A stretch of 64,000 nt of DNA, taken from contig QOZR01000002.1 of NCBI GenBank assembly GCA_003576685.1, forward strand, positions 310,001 to 374,000, read 5' to 3'. Of this stretch, positions 26,350-35,335 are shown in pieces. The notes below the pieces were generated by a model that was not told the DNA's origin, did no database searches, and saw only the letters and a list, made by a program, of their open reading frames with translations. Source of the stretch: Virgifigura deserti (GTDB lineage: Bacteria > Pseudomonadota > Alphaproteobacteria > Dongiales > Dongiaceae). A program made the position numbers and the translations under genes. Numbering within the stretch: position 1 is the first letter of the stretch; every line of letters begins with the position of its first letter.

Positions 26350-27888
26350 ATGACCGATAGCTTGCTCGTTCGCGGCCGCTGGGTGATCGCCGGCCCAGGC
26401 CCGGCCGATCCCGTTCTGTCTGACGGGGCGGTCCTGGTGGCAGGCGACCGGATTCGCGAGGTCGGCGACTGGCGCGGGCTGCGGGAGCGCCACCCCGGCG
26501 CCACGGTCCTGGGGTCCGACTCGGTCGCCGTCCTGCCGGGGCTGATCAACGCCCATCACCACAGCGCCGGCGTGACGGCCCTCCAGCACGGCGTGCCGGA
26601 TCGGCTCCTGGAGCTTTGGCTACTCTCGCTCGATTCGCGACGCCCGACCGACATCTATCTCGACACATTGCTGAGCGCGGCGCGTCTTCTGCGATCCGGC
26701 GTGACCACGGTTGTGGACGTCCACGGCGGCGGTGGAACCGCCGACGACTATGCCGATGCCATGCGCCGGGCCCTGGCGGCCTATGACGAGGCCGGCCTCC
26801 GCGTCGCGTTCGCCGCCGGAATCAGCGACCAGAGCCATCTCGTCTGGGGGCCGCGCGGCGAGGAGGAGCGGTTCCTCGCCTCCCTGCCGGCGGAGCTGCG
26901 CGCCTATGCAGAGCAGCAACTGCCGCCCCCGAACGCGATCGACCAGGACGAATATTTCGCCGTAATGGAGACGTTCTGGAAAACCTATCGGGCACATCCG
27001 CGGATCGACCTCTGGTTCGCCCCGCCCGGCCCGCAATGGGTGTCGGACGGCTTCATGCAGCGCATCGCGCAACAGGCCGAGACCTACGACACCGGGATTC
27101 AGACCCATCTTACCGAATCCCTGTACGAGAAGCTCTACGGCCCGAAGTTCCTGGGCCGGCCAACCCTCCTCCATCTACGCAACCTGGGGGTGCTGAGCCC
27201 CCGCTTCTCGATCGCGCACGGCGTCTGGCTGACGGAGCCCGAGATCGAGGTGCTGTCCGAGAGCGGTGCGGCGATCAGCCACAATCCCGGCTCCAACCTG
27301 CGCCTGCGCGCCGGCATTGCGCCGCTCAACGCATTGTTGGCGTCCGGAAGCACGGTCGCGCTCGGCATGGACGGCACGACGCTCGACGACGACGAGGACA
27401 TGTTCGCGGAGATGCGCCTCGCGCTCCGCCTGCACCGGACGCCGCAGATGAAGACGGCTGCGCCGCAGCCGACGGACCTGTTCGCCATGGCGACGACGGG
27501 CGGCGCCAAGCTGCTGCGCAAGGAAGGACTGCTCGGCAGGCTGGCGCCCGACCATGCCGCGGACATCCTGCTGCTCGACCTCGAGCGGCTGACATGGCCC
27601 TGGGTCGCGCCAGAGACCGACCCGCGCGACCTCATCCTGCTGCGCGCTCGGGCCAGCGACGTGCGGACCGTCCTGGTCGGCGGCGAGGTCATGCTTCAGG
27701 ACGGCCGACCGACCCGGTTCGACGCAGAGGCCGCCGGCCGCGAATTGGCGGCCCAGCTGACGGTGGCGCCTTATCCGGCGGAGGCGGCGAAACGGGTGGA
27801 GGCGCTGCTTCCCTATATCGAGGCGCACTACGCGGCCTGGGAGATCCCGGAGCTTCTGCCCTATATCCGCTACAATTCGCGGCGGTAA
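26350..27888 (+). CDS. Amidohydrolase of the ATZ/TRZ (chlorohydrolase/deaminase) group
   Basis: A 512-residue metal-dependent hydrolase. Metal ligands appear in order as NAHHHSAG near residue 63, QTHLTE near 236, SIAHGVWL near 267, and the final Asp in LGMDGTTLDDDED near 335. This matches amidohydrolases that deaminate or dechlorinate N-heterocycles (TrzN, AtzB, S-adenosylhomocysteine or guanine deaminase relatives). The substrate cannot be told. The ATG at 26350 has aggaggag upstream. It is divergent from the tetR gene, whose product may control it across the palindromes. Confidence 0.85.
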   Translation: MTDSLLVRGRWVIAGPGPADPVLSDGAVLVAGDRIREVGDWRGLRERHPGATVLGSDSVAVLPGLINAHHHSAGVTALQHGVPDRLLELWLLSLDSRRPTDIYLDTLLSAARLLRSGVTTVVDVHGGGGTADDYADAMRRALAAYDEAGLRVAFAAGISDQSHLVWGPRGEEERFLASLPAELRAYAEQQLPPPNAIDQDEYFAVMETFWKTYRAHPRIDLWFAPPGPQWVSDGFMQRIAQQAETYDTGIQTHLTESLYEKLYGPKFLGRPTLLHLRNLGVLSPRFSIAHGVWLTEPEIEVLSESGAAISHNPGSNLRLRAGIAPLNALLASGSTVALGMDGTTLDDDEDMFAEMRLALRLHRTPQMKTAAPQPTDLFAMATTGGAKLLRKEGLLGRLAPDHAADILLLDLERLTWPWVAPETDPRDLILLRARASDVRTVLVGGEVMLQDGRPTRFDAEAAGRELAAQLTVAPYPAEAAKRVEALLPYIEAHYAAWEIPELLPYIRYNSRR

Positions 27889-27892
27889 ACCG

Positions 27893-28375
27893 CTAGCGAA
27901 TGGCGATCACCGTCCCGCCGGTCAAGGAGACAAGGTCGGCCGGAGTCAGCCGGAACACCGCATAGGGTGTTCCGGCGGCGGCCCAGATCTCATCGAACTG
28001 CCGCAGATCCTCGTCGATGAAGGTGACCGGCGACTCGCGATGGCCGACCGGCGGCACGCCGCCGATCGCGAAACCGGTCTTCGCCCGGACGAAGTCGGCA
28101 TCGGCCCGCTCCAGTTTCTCGCCCAGCACCGCCGCGACCGTCTTCTCATTGACTCGATTGGCGCCGCTGGCGATCACCAGCACCGGCCGGCCCGAGGACG
28201 CGGCGCGGAAGATCAAGGATTTCGCGATCTGCGCGACGGCGCAGCCGATCGCCGCAGCCGCCTCGGCCGCGGTTCGGGTCGTCTCCGCGAACTCCACCAC
28301 CTGAACATCATGGCCAAAGGCGCGCAGGGCCTGCCGCACCCGGTCGGCGCTGGCACGCAGCGGCGGTTCCGCCAT
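27893..28375 (-). CDS. YbaK/EbsC-type aminoacyl-tRNA deacylase
   Basis: A 160-residue protein of the YbaK/ProX editing domain family, which removes wrongly attached amino acids from tRNA (for example Cys or Ala from tRNA-Pro). Characteristic are QIAKSLIFRAASSGRPVLVIASGANRVNEKTVA with the conserved Lys, GFAIGGVPPVGH, and VTFIDEDLRQFDEIWAAAGTPYAVFRLTPADLV. The ATG at 28375 fits homologues. Ends convergent to the amidohydrolase gene with a four-base gap; proC lies 10 bases upstream, in a likely shared transcript. Confidence 0.93.
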   Translation of the reverse strand: MAEPPLRASADRVRQALRAFGHDVQVVEFAETTRTAAEAAAAIGCAVAQIAKSLIFRAASSGRPVLVIASGANRVNEKTVAAVLGEKLERADADFVRAKTGFAIGGVPPVGHRESPVTFIDEDLRQFDEIWAAAGTPYAVFRLTPADLVSLTGGTVIAIR

Positions 28376-28385
28376 GGTCGAGCCT

Positions 28386-29204
28386 TCAATCCGCGAGTTC
28401 GCGCGACCGTCGGGTCGCCGCGGCGATCGCCTTGGTGAAGAGGACCTGCATGCCATCCGGCGCCATCAGGATACTCAGCGCTTCGATCGTTGTGCCGCCG
28501 GGGCTGGTCACGTTCTGGCGCAAGATGGATACCGGATCGTCGGAGCGACACGCCAGCTCGCCGGCGCCGGCGACCGTGCTGCGGGCGAGCCGCATCGCGA
28601 GATCCGGCGGCAGGCCGGCTTGGACGCCGGCCTCCGCCAGGCACTCGATCATCAGGAACACATAGGCGGGGCCGCCGCCGCTGACCGCCGTCACCGCATC
28701 GAGCAGCGCCTCCGCCTCGACCCAAGCGACCTCGCCGACCGCGCTCAGCAGCGTACTGCAGGCGTCCCTCTGCGCGGCGGTGACGGCGCCGTTCGCCGAG
28801 AGGGCCGTAATACCGCGACCAACCGCGGCCGGAGTGTTCGGCATCGCCCGGACGATCGGCGTTCCCGCGCCGAAATGCCGCTCGAAATAGGCGATCGTCT
28901 TGCCCGCCGCGACCGAGAGGAACACCGTCTCCGGCCGCGCGAACCGGGCATAGGCGGGCAGGACTCCGCCCATCATCTGGGGCTTCACGGCCAGAACAAC
29001 GACCGCCGGCCATAGGTCCGCCGGCACCGCCGCCGCATCGGGCAGAATGCGGAGCCCGGCGGATGCAAGATCGCCGAGCGCCGCGGGATTGGGTTCGACG
29101 ACGGCGATGTCGGACGGCGGCAGGCCACGGTCGAGCCAGCCGCGCAGCATCGCACCGCCCATCTTGCCGCTGCCGACAAGCAGCAGCGGCCCGCTTAGAT
29201 TCAT
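28386..29204 (-). CDS. proC: Pyrroline-5-carboxylate reductase
   Basis: A 272-residue NAD(P)H-dependent enzyme for the last step of proline synthesis. The Rossmann motif LVGSGKMGGAMLRGWL is at the N-terminus; VLAVKPQMM, RAMPNTPAAVGRGITAL and the C-terminal signature SPGGTTIEALSIL follow. Full length. YbjN-like and YbaK genes flank it on the same strand with gaps of 6 and 10 bases, so all three probably form one operon; the YbaK-type tRNA-Pro editing enzyme next to proline synthesis makes functional sense. Confidence 0.96.
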   Translation of the reverse strand: MNLSGPLLLVGSGKMGGAMLRGWLDRGLPPSDIAVVEPNPAALGDLASAGLRILPDAAAVPADLWPAVVVLAVKPQMMGGVLPAYARFARPETVFLSVAAGKTIAYFERHFGAGTPIVRAMPNTPAAVGRGITALSANGAVTAAQRDACSTLLSAVGEVAWVEAEALLDAVTAVSGGGPAYVFLMIECLAEAGVQAGLPPDLAMRLARSTVAGAGELACRSDDPVSILRQNVTSPGGTTIEALSILMAPDGMQVLFTKAIAAATRRSRELAD

Positions 29205-29210
29205 CGACGT

Positions 29211-29714
29211 TTAGGCCTCTCCGACCGTTTCGAACATTGCGGCGGCCACCGCCTCCTCGGCCGTGCGGCCGCCCCAGACGACATATTGAAACGCCGGGAA
29301 GAACCGCTCGCATTCGCCGAGTGCGATATCCACCAGATCCTCCAGCTGCTCGACGCTCGCGCCGGTGACGCCGCGCAGCAGGATCGTATGCCGGAACATG
29401 GGCACCAGCTCATCCGAGCACAAATCGAAATGACCGAGCCATAGCTTCTCGTTGATGAGCGCGAGCAGCTCCGAAACCGCAGGACGCTTCTGCGACGGGA
29501 CCCGAAGGTCAAAGAGGCAGGAGAAGTACATCGCGCTGAGGTCTTCCTGCCAGACGAAGAACAGGCGGTACTCGCACCAGCGCCCCGAAATCTCGACGAC
29601 CATCTCTTCGTCGGTCGTGCGGTCGAACCGCCACTCATTGGCGTTCACCAGCTCTTCGAGAATGTCCAGGGGGTTGGTCTGGGGCGAGGACTGCTCAACC
29701 GTGAGTGTGGTCAT
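29211..29714 (-). CDS. YbjN domain-containing protein
   Basis: A 167-residue protein with the YbjN fold, related to type III secretion chaperone-like proteins: NPLDILEELVNANEWRFDRTTDEEMVVEISGRWCEYRLFFVWQEDLSAMYFSCLFDLRVP, then LLALINEKLWLGHFDL. In alphaproteobacteria it is very often found directly upstream of proC, as here (six-base gap). Function is not established. The ATG at 29714 is used over a longer frame start. Confidence 0.92.
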   Translation of the reverse strand: MTTLTVEQSSPQTNPLDILEELVNANEWRFDRTTDEEMVVEISGRWCEYRLFFVWQEDLSAMYFSCLFDLRVPSQKRPAVSELLALINEKLWLGHFDLCSDELVPMFRHTILLRGVTGASVEQLEDLVDIALGECERFFPAFQYVVWGGRTAEEAVAAAMFETVGEA

Positions 29715-29892
29715 GATCGCGCCCTCCAGTCGTGAGCCAGCGGACCGAAGCCCGCCTCGCGGGAGTCTCGTCCCGCGATATGTTGTAGGCACCGCCGGGG
29801 CAATGCCCACGAAATGTAGCGTGCCAAAACGGTACGCTCAACGCAACCAATGTTTCCAGGTCTTCGTTAAGAATGCGTTTTGAGTTTTCCGA

Positions 29893-30150
29893 TCAGTCGG
29901 ATTTTACCGCGAGCGCCTTCTCCAGCTCGGCCAGCCGCGCCGCAAGCGCCTCCTGCTCGGTGCGGGCCTGCGCGGCCATCGCCTTCACCGCGTCGAACTC
30001 GTCGCGGGTCACCAGATCCATGCCGGCGAGAATCCGCTCGAGCTGTTCGCGCAAGCGGCCTTCGACCTCTTGCCGCACACCGGCGAAGCTGCCTGCGGCG
30101 CCTGCGGCGACGCGCGCCAGATCATCGAAAAAGCGGTTGTTCGTCTGCAT
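29893..30150 (-). CDS. ubiK: Ubiquinone biosynthesis accessory factor UbiK (BMFP family)
   Basis: An 85-residue coiled-coil protein: NNRFFDDLARVAAGAAGSFAGVRQEVEGRLREQLERILAGMDLVTRDEFDAVKAMAAQARTEQEALAARLAELEK split by the family order of an N-terminal helix, a loop, and a trimeric coiled coil. The BMFP/YqiC family member UbiK supports ubiquinone synthesis in E. coli. Start ATG at 30150; a longer frame exists upstream but MQTNNRF is the family start. Divergent from lgt. Confidence 0.92.
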   Translation of the reverse strand: MQTNNRFFDDLARVAAGAAGSFAGVRQEVEGRLREQLERILAGMDLVTRDEFDAVKAMAAQARTEQEALAARLAELEKALAVKSD

Positions 30151-30343
30151 CGTCTGCCGGTCCTTCCGAGGCGTTGGAGCAATCGTTCGCTGATATGGCA
30201 CCAGCGTTCCTTCTGTGCAACCGCACAGACACCCGGCGCCCGCCTTGCAGGCTTCTGCGACGGCCACTATAAGGGCTTGATGTTCATCTCGAGCGTTTCG
30301 TGATCATCCTGTCAGGCGCCGCGACGCCGCCTCTTCGCCGGCC

Positions 30344-31144
30344 ATGATGTTCGCCATTCCCTTTCCGAGCATCGACCCGGTGCTGATCGAGATCGGCCCA
30401 TTCGCGATCCGCTGGTATGCGCTCGCCTATATCGCCGGCATCGTTCTCGGCTGGCGCTATTGCCTCTATCTCGCGGCGCGGCCGCCGCGGATCGTGACAC
30501 GGGCGCAGTTCGGCGACTTCGTCGTCTGGGCCGTGCTGGGCGTCATTCTCGGCGGGCGCCTCGGCTATGTGCTGTTCTACAAGCCGCTGCACTATCTCTA
30601 CAACCCGCTGGAGATCGTGATGGTCTGGCAGGGCGGCATGTCGTTTCACGGCGGCATGCTGGGCGTGATCCTGGCGATGATCCTGTTCACCCGCCAGCGC
30701 CGCCTGCCGTTCTTCGCGCTGGCCGACATCGTCGCCTGCGCGACGCCGATCGGTCTGTTCTTCGGCCGTCTCGCAAACTTCATCAATCAGGAGCTCTACG
30801 GCCGGCCGACGGATGTGCCCTGGGCGGTGGTGTTCCCGGCCGGCGGCCCGCTGCCGCGCCATCCGAGCCAGCTCTATGAGGCGGCGCTCGAAGGCGTCGT
30901 CCTGTTCGTCGTGCTGTTCGCCCTCGCCCGCTTCACGGAAGCGCGGTGGCGGCTGGGCGTGCTGAGCGGCGTCTTCCTCGTCGGCTACAGCTTGTCGCGC
31001 ATCATCGTCGAGCTGTTCCGCGAGCCCGACGCCCATCTCGGCTATCTGATCGGCGGCACGACCATGGGACAGTGGCTTTCGGTGCCGATGCTGCTGGTCG
31101 GCCTCGTCTTCATCCTCCGCGCGCGGCGCGTCCAGGTCCAATGA
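30344..31144 (+). CDS. lgt: Prolipoprotein diacylglyceryl transferase
   Basis: A 266-residue inner membrane enzyme transferring a diacylglycerol to the cysteine of prolipoproteins. Diagnostic parts are IGPFAIRWYALAYIAGI, GGRLGYVLFY, QGGMSFHGGMLG, and GRLANFINQELYGRPTDVPWAVVFP with the conserved Arg, His and Tyr. About seven hydrophobic helices. An ATG at 30347 is an equally possible start. It overlaps the next gene by four bases (ATGA), so they are co-translated. Confidence 0.96.
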   Translation: MMFAIPFPSIDPVLIEIGPFAIRWYALAYIAGIVLGWRYCLYLAARPPRIVTRAQFGDFVVWAVLGVILGGRLGYVLFYKPLHYLYNPLEIVMVWQGGMSFHGGMLGVILAMILFTRQRRLPFFALADIVACATPIGLFFGRLANFINQELYGRPTDVPWAVVFPAGGPLPRHPSQLYEAALEGVVLFVVLFALARFTEARWRLGVLSGVFLVGYSLSRIIVELFREPDAHLGYLIGGTTMGQWLSVPMLLVGLVFILRARRVQVQ

Positions 31145-32286
31145 CGCCACCAGGGACAACGCTGGCCGAGCGGCTGACGCGACGCATCCGCCTGACCGGA
31201 CCGATGACGGTGGCGGACTATATGCGCGAGGCGCTGGCCGATCCGGAGCAGGGCTATTATCGGCGCGATGACCCGCTCGGCGTCGCCGGCGACTTCACGA
31301 CGGCGCCCGAGATCAGCCAAATGTTCGGCGAGATGATCGGCCTGTGGTGCGTCGACGTCTGGTCGCGGATGGGCGCGCCGAGCCCGGTGCGGCTGGTCGA
31401 GCTGGGGCCGGGCCGCGGCACGCTGATGGCCGACGCCCTGCGCGCGGCGCGGCTGCGGCCGGAGTTCGGCGCCGCGGTCGACCTGCATCTGGTCGAGATC
31501 AGCGAGACTCTCCGCGCCCGCCAGGCCGAGACGCTGCGCGGGGCGCCGCTGGGCACCGCGCCGACTTGGCATGACGACTTCGCCACGGTGCCGAACGGGC
31601 CGCTGCTGCTGATCGCCAACGAATTCTTCGATGCCCTGCCGGTGCATCAGTTCGAGCGCACGCCCGAAGGCTGGCACGAACGCGTGGTCGCGACTGACCC
31701 CGAAGGCGACCGGCGGTTCCGGTTCGCACTGGCACCGCCGGGGCCGGCGATCGGCCTGCTGGGGCCGGACCTGCTGGAACCGGGACGGCAGGCGGCGCCG
31801 GTGGGCAGCGTGGCCGAAGTCTCGCCCGCCGGAATCGCGCTGGCCGAGGCGATCGGCCGCCGGCTGGCGACCTTCGGCGGGGCGGCGCTGATCGTCGATT
31901 ACGGCTATGGCGCCGGCGTGATGGGCGACAGCCTGCAAGCGCTGCGCCGGCATCGCCGCCACGATCCACTCGTCGAGCCGGGCTGCGCCGACATCACCGC
32001 CCATGTCGACTTCGCGGCGCTGGGCCGCGCCGCCCGCAGTGTGGGCGCGGTGGTCCGCGGGCCAGTGCCGCAGGGGCCGTTCCTCGACCGGCTGGGCCTG
32101 CGGCTGCGCGCCGCGACGCTGCTCGACCGGGCGACGCCCGAGCAGGCCCGCGACATTCACGCGGCGGTCGAACGCTTGCTTGAGCCGACGCAAATGGGCA
32201 CCCTGTTCAAGGCGCTGGCGATCACCAGCGCCGGCTTGCCGATTCCCGCCGGGTTCGAAACGCCCGGGACCGCAACATCACCCTGA
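31141..32286 (+). CDS. MidA/NDUFAF7-type class I SAM-dependent methyltransferase
   Basis: A 381-residue protein of the DUF185/MidA family. The N-terminal RLTGPMTVADYMREALADPEQGYYRRDDPLGVAGDFTTAPEISQMFGEMIG is the family hallmark; the SAM site VELGPGRGTLMADALRA follows near residue 84, and LLLIANEFFDALPVHQF near 155. The mitochondrial homologue NDUFAF7 dimethylates an arginine in complex I during assembly, so a role in respiratory complex I is a reasonable inference. It overlaps lgt by four bases and pgeF follows seven bases later, a conserved alphaproteobacterial operon. Confidence 0.93.
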   Translation: MTPPGTTLAERLTRRIRLTGPMTVADYMREALADPEQGYYRRDDPLGVAGDFTTAPEISQMFGEMIGLWCVDVWSRMGAPSPVRLVELGPGRGTLMADALRAARLRPEFGAAVDLHLVEISETLRARQAETLRGAPLGTAPTWHDDFATVPNGPLLLIANEFFDALPVHQFERTPEGWHERVVATDPEGDRRFRFALAPPGPAIGLLGPDLLEPGRQAAPVGSVAEVSPAGIALAEAIGRRLATFGGAALIVDYGYGAGVMGDSLQALRRHRRHDPLVEPGCADITAHVDFAALGRAARSVGAVVRGPVPQGPFLDRLGLRLRAATLLDRATPEQARDIHAAVERLLEPTQMGTLFKALAITSAGLPIPAGFETPGTATSP

Positions 32287-32293
32287 AGAGCAG

Positions 32294-33091
32294 ATGCTGG
32301 ATGAGTTCTCCCCGATGATCACCGCGGGTGCCCTGAACGAGCTTGCCGGCGTGCGCCACGCCTTCCTGACCCGCGCCGGCGGAGTCAGCGAAGGGATCTA
32401 CGCCTCGCTGAACTGCGGCTATGGCGCGAAGGACGATCCGGACCGGGTGACGGAGAACCGCGCCCGGGCGCTGGCCTGCGCCGGTCTTCCCGCCGGCTCG
32501 CTGGTCACTGCCTATCAGGTCCACAGCGCCCGGGTGGTGCGGGTCGACCGACCTTGGCCGCGCGAGGAGGCACCGGAGGTCGATGCGATGGTGACCGACC
32601 GACCGGGAGTCACGCTCGGCATCCTGACCGCCGACTGCGCCCCGGTGCTGTTCGCCGACGCCGAGGCCGGCGTGATCGGCGCCGCCCATGCGGGCTGGCG
32701 CGGCGCGCAGGGCGGGGTGCTGGATGCGACGGTGGCGGCGATGGTCGAGCTCGGCGCGGAGCGCGCACGGATCCATGCCGGCATCGGCCCCTGCATCGCC
32801 CAGCGGTCCTATGAGGTCGGGCCGGAGTTCCCGAAGCCGTTCCTGGCCGACGACCCGGCGAACGGCGCCTTCTTCTGCCCCTCCCGACGCGAGGGGCATT
32901 TCATGTTCGACCTGCCCGGCTATGTCGCCGCCAGACTCGCCGCGGCCGATGTGCGACGCGTCTGCCGGCTGCCCCACGACACCTGCGCCGAGGCGGAGCG
33001 GTTCTTCAGCTATCGACGGGCGACCCTGCGGGGCGAGCCCGATTACGGCCGGGGGCTTTCATTGATCGGTCTCGTCGAGGAGGACAGTTAG
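32294..33091 (+). CDS. pgeF: Peptidoglycan editing factor PgeF (YfiH/LACC1 family)
   Basis: A 265-residue member of the multicopper-like YfiH family: VRHAFLTRAGGVSEGIYASLN, AYQVHSARVVRVDRP, ILTADCAPVLFAD, VIGAAHAGWRGAQGGVLDATVAAM, and AGIGPCIAQRSYEVG. The conserved His/Cys set (HS, DC, HAGWRG, CI) is the zinc-binding active site, reported to act on purine nucleosides, and in E. coli to prevent wrong amino acids entering peptidoglycan precursors. The ATG at 32294 follows the MidA-like stop by seven bases; the M24 gene follows three bases after its own stop. Confidence 0.95.
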   Translation: MLDEFSPMITAGALNELAGVRHAFLTRAGGVSEGIYASLNCGYGAKDDPDRVTENRARALACAGLPAGSLVTAYQVHSARVVRVDRPWPREEAPEVDAMVTDRPGVTLGILTADCAPVLFADAEAGVIGAAHAGWRGAQGGVLDATVAAMVELGAERARIHAGIGPCIAQRSYEVGPEFPKPFLADDPANGAFFCPSRREGHFMFDLPGYVAARLAAADVRRVCRLPHDTCAEAERFFSYRRATLRGEPDYGRGLSLIGLVEEDS

Positions 33092-33093
33092 AG

Positions 33094-34245
33094 ATGGCCC
33101 TTCATTTCAGCAACGAGGAACTGGCCGAGCGCCGCGCCCGCGCGGTCCGGCTTATGGAGAAGCGCGGGCTGCACGGCCTGCTGATCTTCCGTCAGGAGAG
33201 CATGTACTACCTGACGGGCTACGACACCTTCGGCTATGTCTTCTTTCAGTGCCTCTATCTCGGCGCCGACGGGCGGATGACGCTGCTGACGCGGGCGCCG
33301 GACCTGCGGCAGGCGGAGCATACCTCGGTGATCGACGACATCCGGATCTGGCGCGACGCGCCGGACGCGGAGCCGACCCGCGACCTGATGGCGATCCTCG
33401 ACGAGCATGGCTGCCGCGGCAAGAAGCTGGGCGTCGAGCTCGAGGCCTACGGCCTGACCGCGCGCAACGGCCTTCGGCTGATGGTGACGCTCGACGGGTT
33501 CTGCACCTTGATGGACGCATCCGACCTGGTCAGCCGCCTGCGGGTGATCAAGAGCCCGGCCGAGATCGCCTATGTCCGCAAGGCCGCCGAGCTGGCCGAC
33601 GCCGCGCTCGACGAGGCGAACCGGCTGGCCGGGCCGGGCATGTTCGAGGGCGACATCATCGCGGCGATGCAGGGCGCCGTGTTCCGCGGCGGCGGCGACG
33701 ACCCTAGCAACGAATACATCATCGGCTCCGGCCGCGACGCCCTGCTCTGCCGCTATTTCACCGGCCGGCGACATCTCGACCCGCAGGACCAGCTCACCAT
33801 CGAGTTCGCCGGGGTCTATCGGCACTATCACTCCTGCCTGATGCGGACGCTGTGCATCGGCAAGGCGCCGGAGCGGCAGGTCGAGATGCACAAGGCGGCG
33901 GTCGACGCGCTCGAGGCCTGCAAGGAGGCGCTGAAGCCGGGCCGGCCGATCGGCGAGGTGTTCGACGCCCATGCTCGCGTGCTCGACGACGCCGGCTATC
34001 ACGCGCACCGGATGAACGCGACCGGCTACAGCCTCGGCGCCACCTTCGCGCCGAACTGGATGGACTGGCCGATGTTCTATGCCGGCAATCCGGAACCGGC
34101 GGCGCCGGGAATGGTGTTCTTCATCCACATCATCATCTTCGACAGCGACGCCGGCCTGGCGATGACGACCGGACAGACCGTGCTGGTCGGCGAGACCGGC
34201 GCCGAGACGCTGTCGCAGCGGCCGCTGGATCTCGTAGTGAAGTGA
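33094..34245 (+). CDS. M24 pita-bread family protein lacking metal ligands (creatinase/ectoine hydrolase-like)
   Basis: A 383-residue two-domain protein of the M24 family. The N-terminal creatinase domain (ARAVRLMEKRGLHGLLIFRQESMYYLTGYDTFGYV) is followed by a pita-bread domain from about residue 155. True Xaa-Pro aminopeptidases use five metal ligands (D, D, H, E, E). The aligned positions here are E and C in LTIEFAGVYRHYHSCLMRT, Y in GYSLG, H in FFIHI and G in TTGQTVLV. All five appear replaced, so it is not a metallopeptidase. Creatinase and ectoine hydrolase (DoeA) are metal-free members. It is the last gene of the lgt operon, three bases after pgeF. Confidence 0.85.
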   Translation: MALHFSNEELAERRARAVRLMEKRGLHGLLIFRQESMYYLTGYDTFGYVFFQCLYLGADGRMTLLTRAPDLRQAEHTSVIDDIRIWRDAPDAEPTRDLMAILDEHGCRGKKLGVELEAYGLTARNGLRLMVTLDGFCTLMDASDLVSRLRVIKSPAEIAYVRKAAELADAALDEANRLAGPGMFEGDIIAAMQGAVFRGGGDDPSNEYIIGSGRDALLCRYFTGRRHLDPQDQLTIEFAGVYRHYHSCLMRTLCIGKAPERQVEMHKAAVDALEACKEALKPGRPIGEVFDAHARVLDDAGYHAHRMNATGYSLGATFAPNWMDWPMFYAGNPEPAAPGMVFFIHIIIFDSDAGLAMTTGQTVLVGETGAETLSQRPLDLVVK

Positions 34246-34277
34246 GGCGCGGCGGCGCGCCGGCCTGAGGCCCCGTC

Positions 34278-34346
34278 ATGCCGCATCTGATCATCTTCCT
34301 GGCGCTCTGCCTGCTCGGCCTCATGGTGAGCTGCGTTCTGGTGTAG
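34278..34346 (+). CDS. Possible 22-residue single-span membrane peptide
   Basis: An ATG opens a 22-codon frame, MPHLIIFLALCLLGLMVSCV and two more residues, which is almost entirely one hydrophobic helix. It sits 33 bases after the M24 gene in the same direction, but the ribosome site is weak (tgaggcccc). Small membrane peptides of this kind are real in bacteria but chance is not excluded. Confidence 0.3.
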   Translation: MPHLIIFLALCLLGLMVSCVLV

Positions 34347-34458
34347 GGAGGCGGCGCGGGGTCTTCGCAAATGGGGGGTCGCTTTCCTCCGCGTTCCGGC
34401 GGACAATGGATCGGCCTATCAGGGCCAGGGGTGTGCGACGTTCAGGGAGAACGAGACG

Positions 34459-35082
34459 ATGTCGTCGCATCAAATGCGCGAAGACGCGGCCCCCCGCCCA
34501 TCTCTCTTCATCACGGCAAGCGGCACGGCCCTGCTGCTGAGCCTGGGTCTCGCGCTCGGCTCAGCGGCCGCGGCCGAGCAGGACAAGCAGGCCCTGATCG
34601 AGGAGGCGTTGAGCGCCGCCCCGCCGCAGGTCGCGGAGACGGCGAAGATCATGGATTGGGACGGTACGGTCCTGAAGGAGGGCAGCGAGGACTTCACCTG
34701 CCTGCCGACGCCGCCGCCTGCCCGGAGCAGGGGCGTCGCCCCCATGTGCCTGGACGCGGCGTGGATGGCCTGGCTCGACGCCTATAAGGAAAAGAGGGAG
34801 GACTACCGGCCGAGCGAGGCCGGAGTCGCCTACATGCTGGCGGGCGATGCGGGCGCGAGCAACATCGACCCCTTCGCCACGGGGCAGACGCCCGACAATG
34901 AGTGGGTGGTCGAGGGCCCCCACATCATGCTCCTGCTGCCGGATCCGGCCCAGCTGGACGCCCTCTCGGCCGACGCGCACGGCGCCCCCGGCCCGTATGT
35001 GATGTGGAAGGGCACGCCCTACGCGCATGTCATGGTCCCGACGGCGGAGCGGCCCGCGCCGGAAACGGCGGAGCAGCAGTAG
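34459..35082 (+). CDS. Secreted protein of unknown function, 207 residues
   Basis: A signal peptide is clear: a charged start, the hydrophobic run LFITASGTALLLSLGLALG, and a cleavage site near AAAA-EQ at about residue 39. The mature part has a conserved-looking MCLDAAWMAWLDAYKEKREDYRPSEAGVAYMLAGDAGASNIDPFATGQTPDNEWVVEGPHIMLLLPD. I recognise this pattern from uncharacterised periplasmic proteins but can give no function. The ATG has gggag upstream. The frame has a stop at 35080 and then stays open into the remnant at 35119-35286. Confidence 0.75.
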   Translation: MSSHQMREDAAPRPSLFITASGTALLLSLGLALGSAAAAEQDKQALIEEALSAAPPQVAETAKIMDWDGTVLKEGSEDFTCLPTPPPARSRGVAPMCLDAAWMAWLDAYKEKREDYRPSEAGVAYMLAGDAGASNIDPFATGQTPDNEWVVEGPHIMLLLPDPAQLDALSADAHGAPGPYVMWKGTPYAHVMVPTAERPAPETAEQQ

Positions 35083-35118
35083 CGCGCCGCAGCACGGCCA
35101 TGCCGGCCATGCTGGACT

Positions 35119-35286
35119 GACGGAGACGGGGCGCAGGCCGGCCGCCTGCTCGCGCTCTACGCGAAACAGGTGGAAACCCTGAACCGCAACCGCGGCAAGG
35201 GGCAGCAGAAGGTGACGGTGGAGCATGTGCGGGTGGAGTCCGGCGGGCAGGCGATCGTCGGCACGGTGAGCCGGGAGCAGCCGTGA
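35119..35286 (+). pseudogene. 5'-truncated remnant of a small conserved hypothetical gene
   Basis: In frame with, but after the stop of, the preceding gene, bases 35119-35286 encode GRLLALYAKQVETLNRNRGKGQQKVTVEHVRVESGGQAIVGTVSREQP (in two parts around its centre) and a stop. This is the C-terminal part of a small hypothetical protein that in many alphaproteobacteria sits just before an HGG-type protein like the one at 35336. No start codon or ribosome site remains. Confidence 0.6.
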
Positions 35287-35335
35287 GCGGGAGACTGGGA
35301 CGGTGTGCGCGTCAGCCCCGACGGCGACCGGGCCG

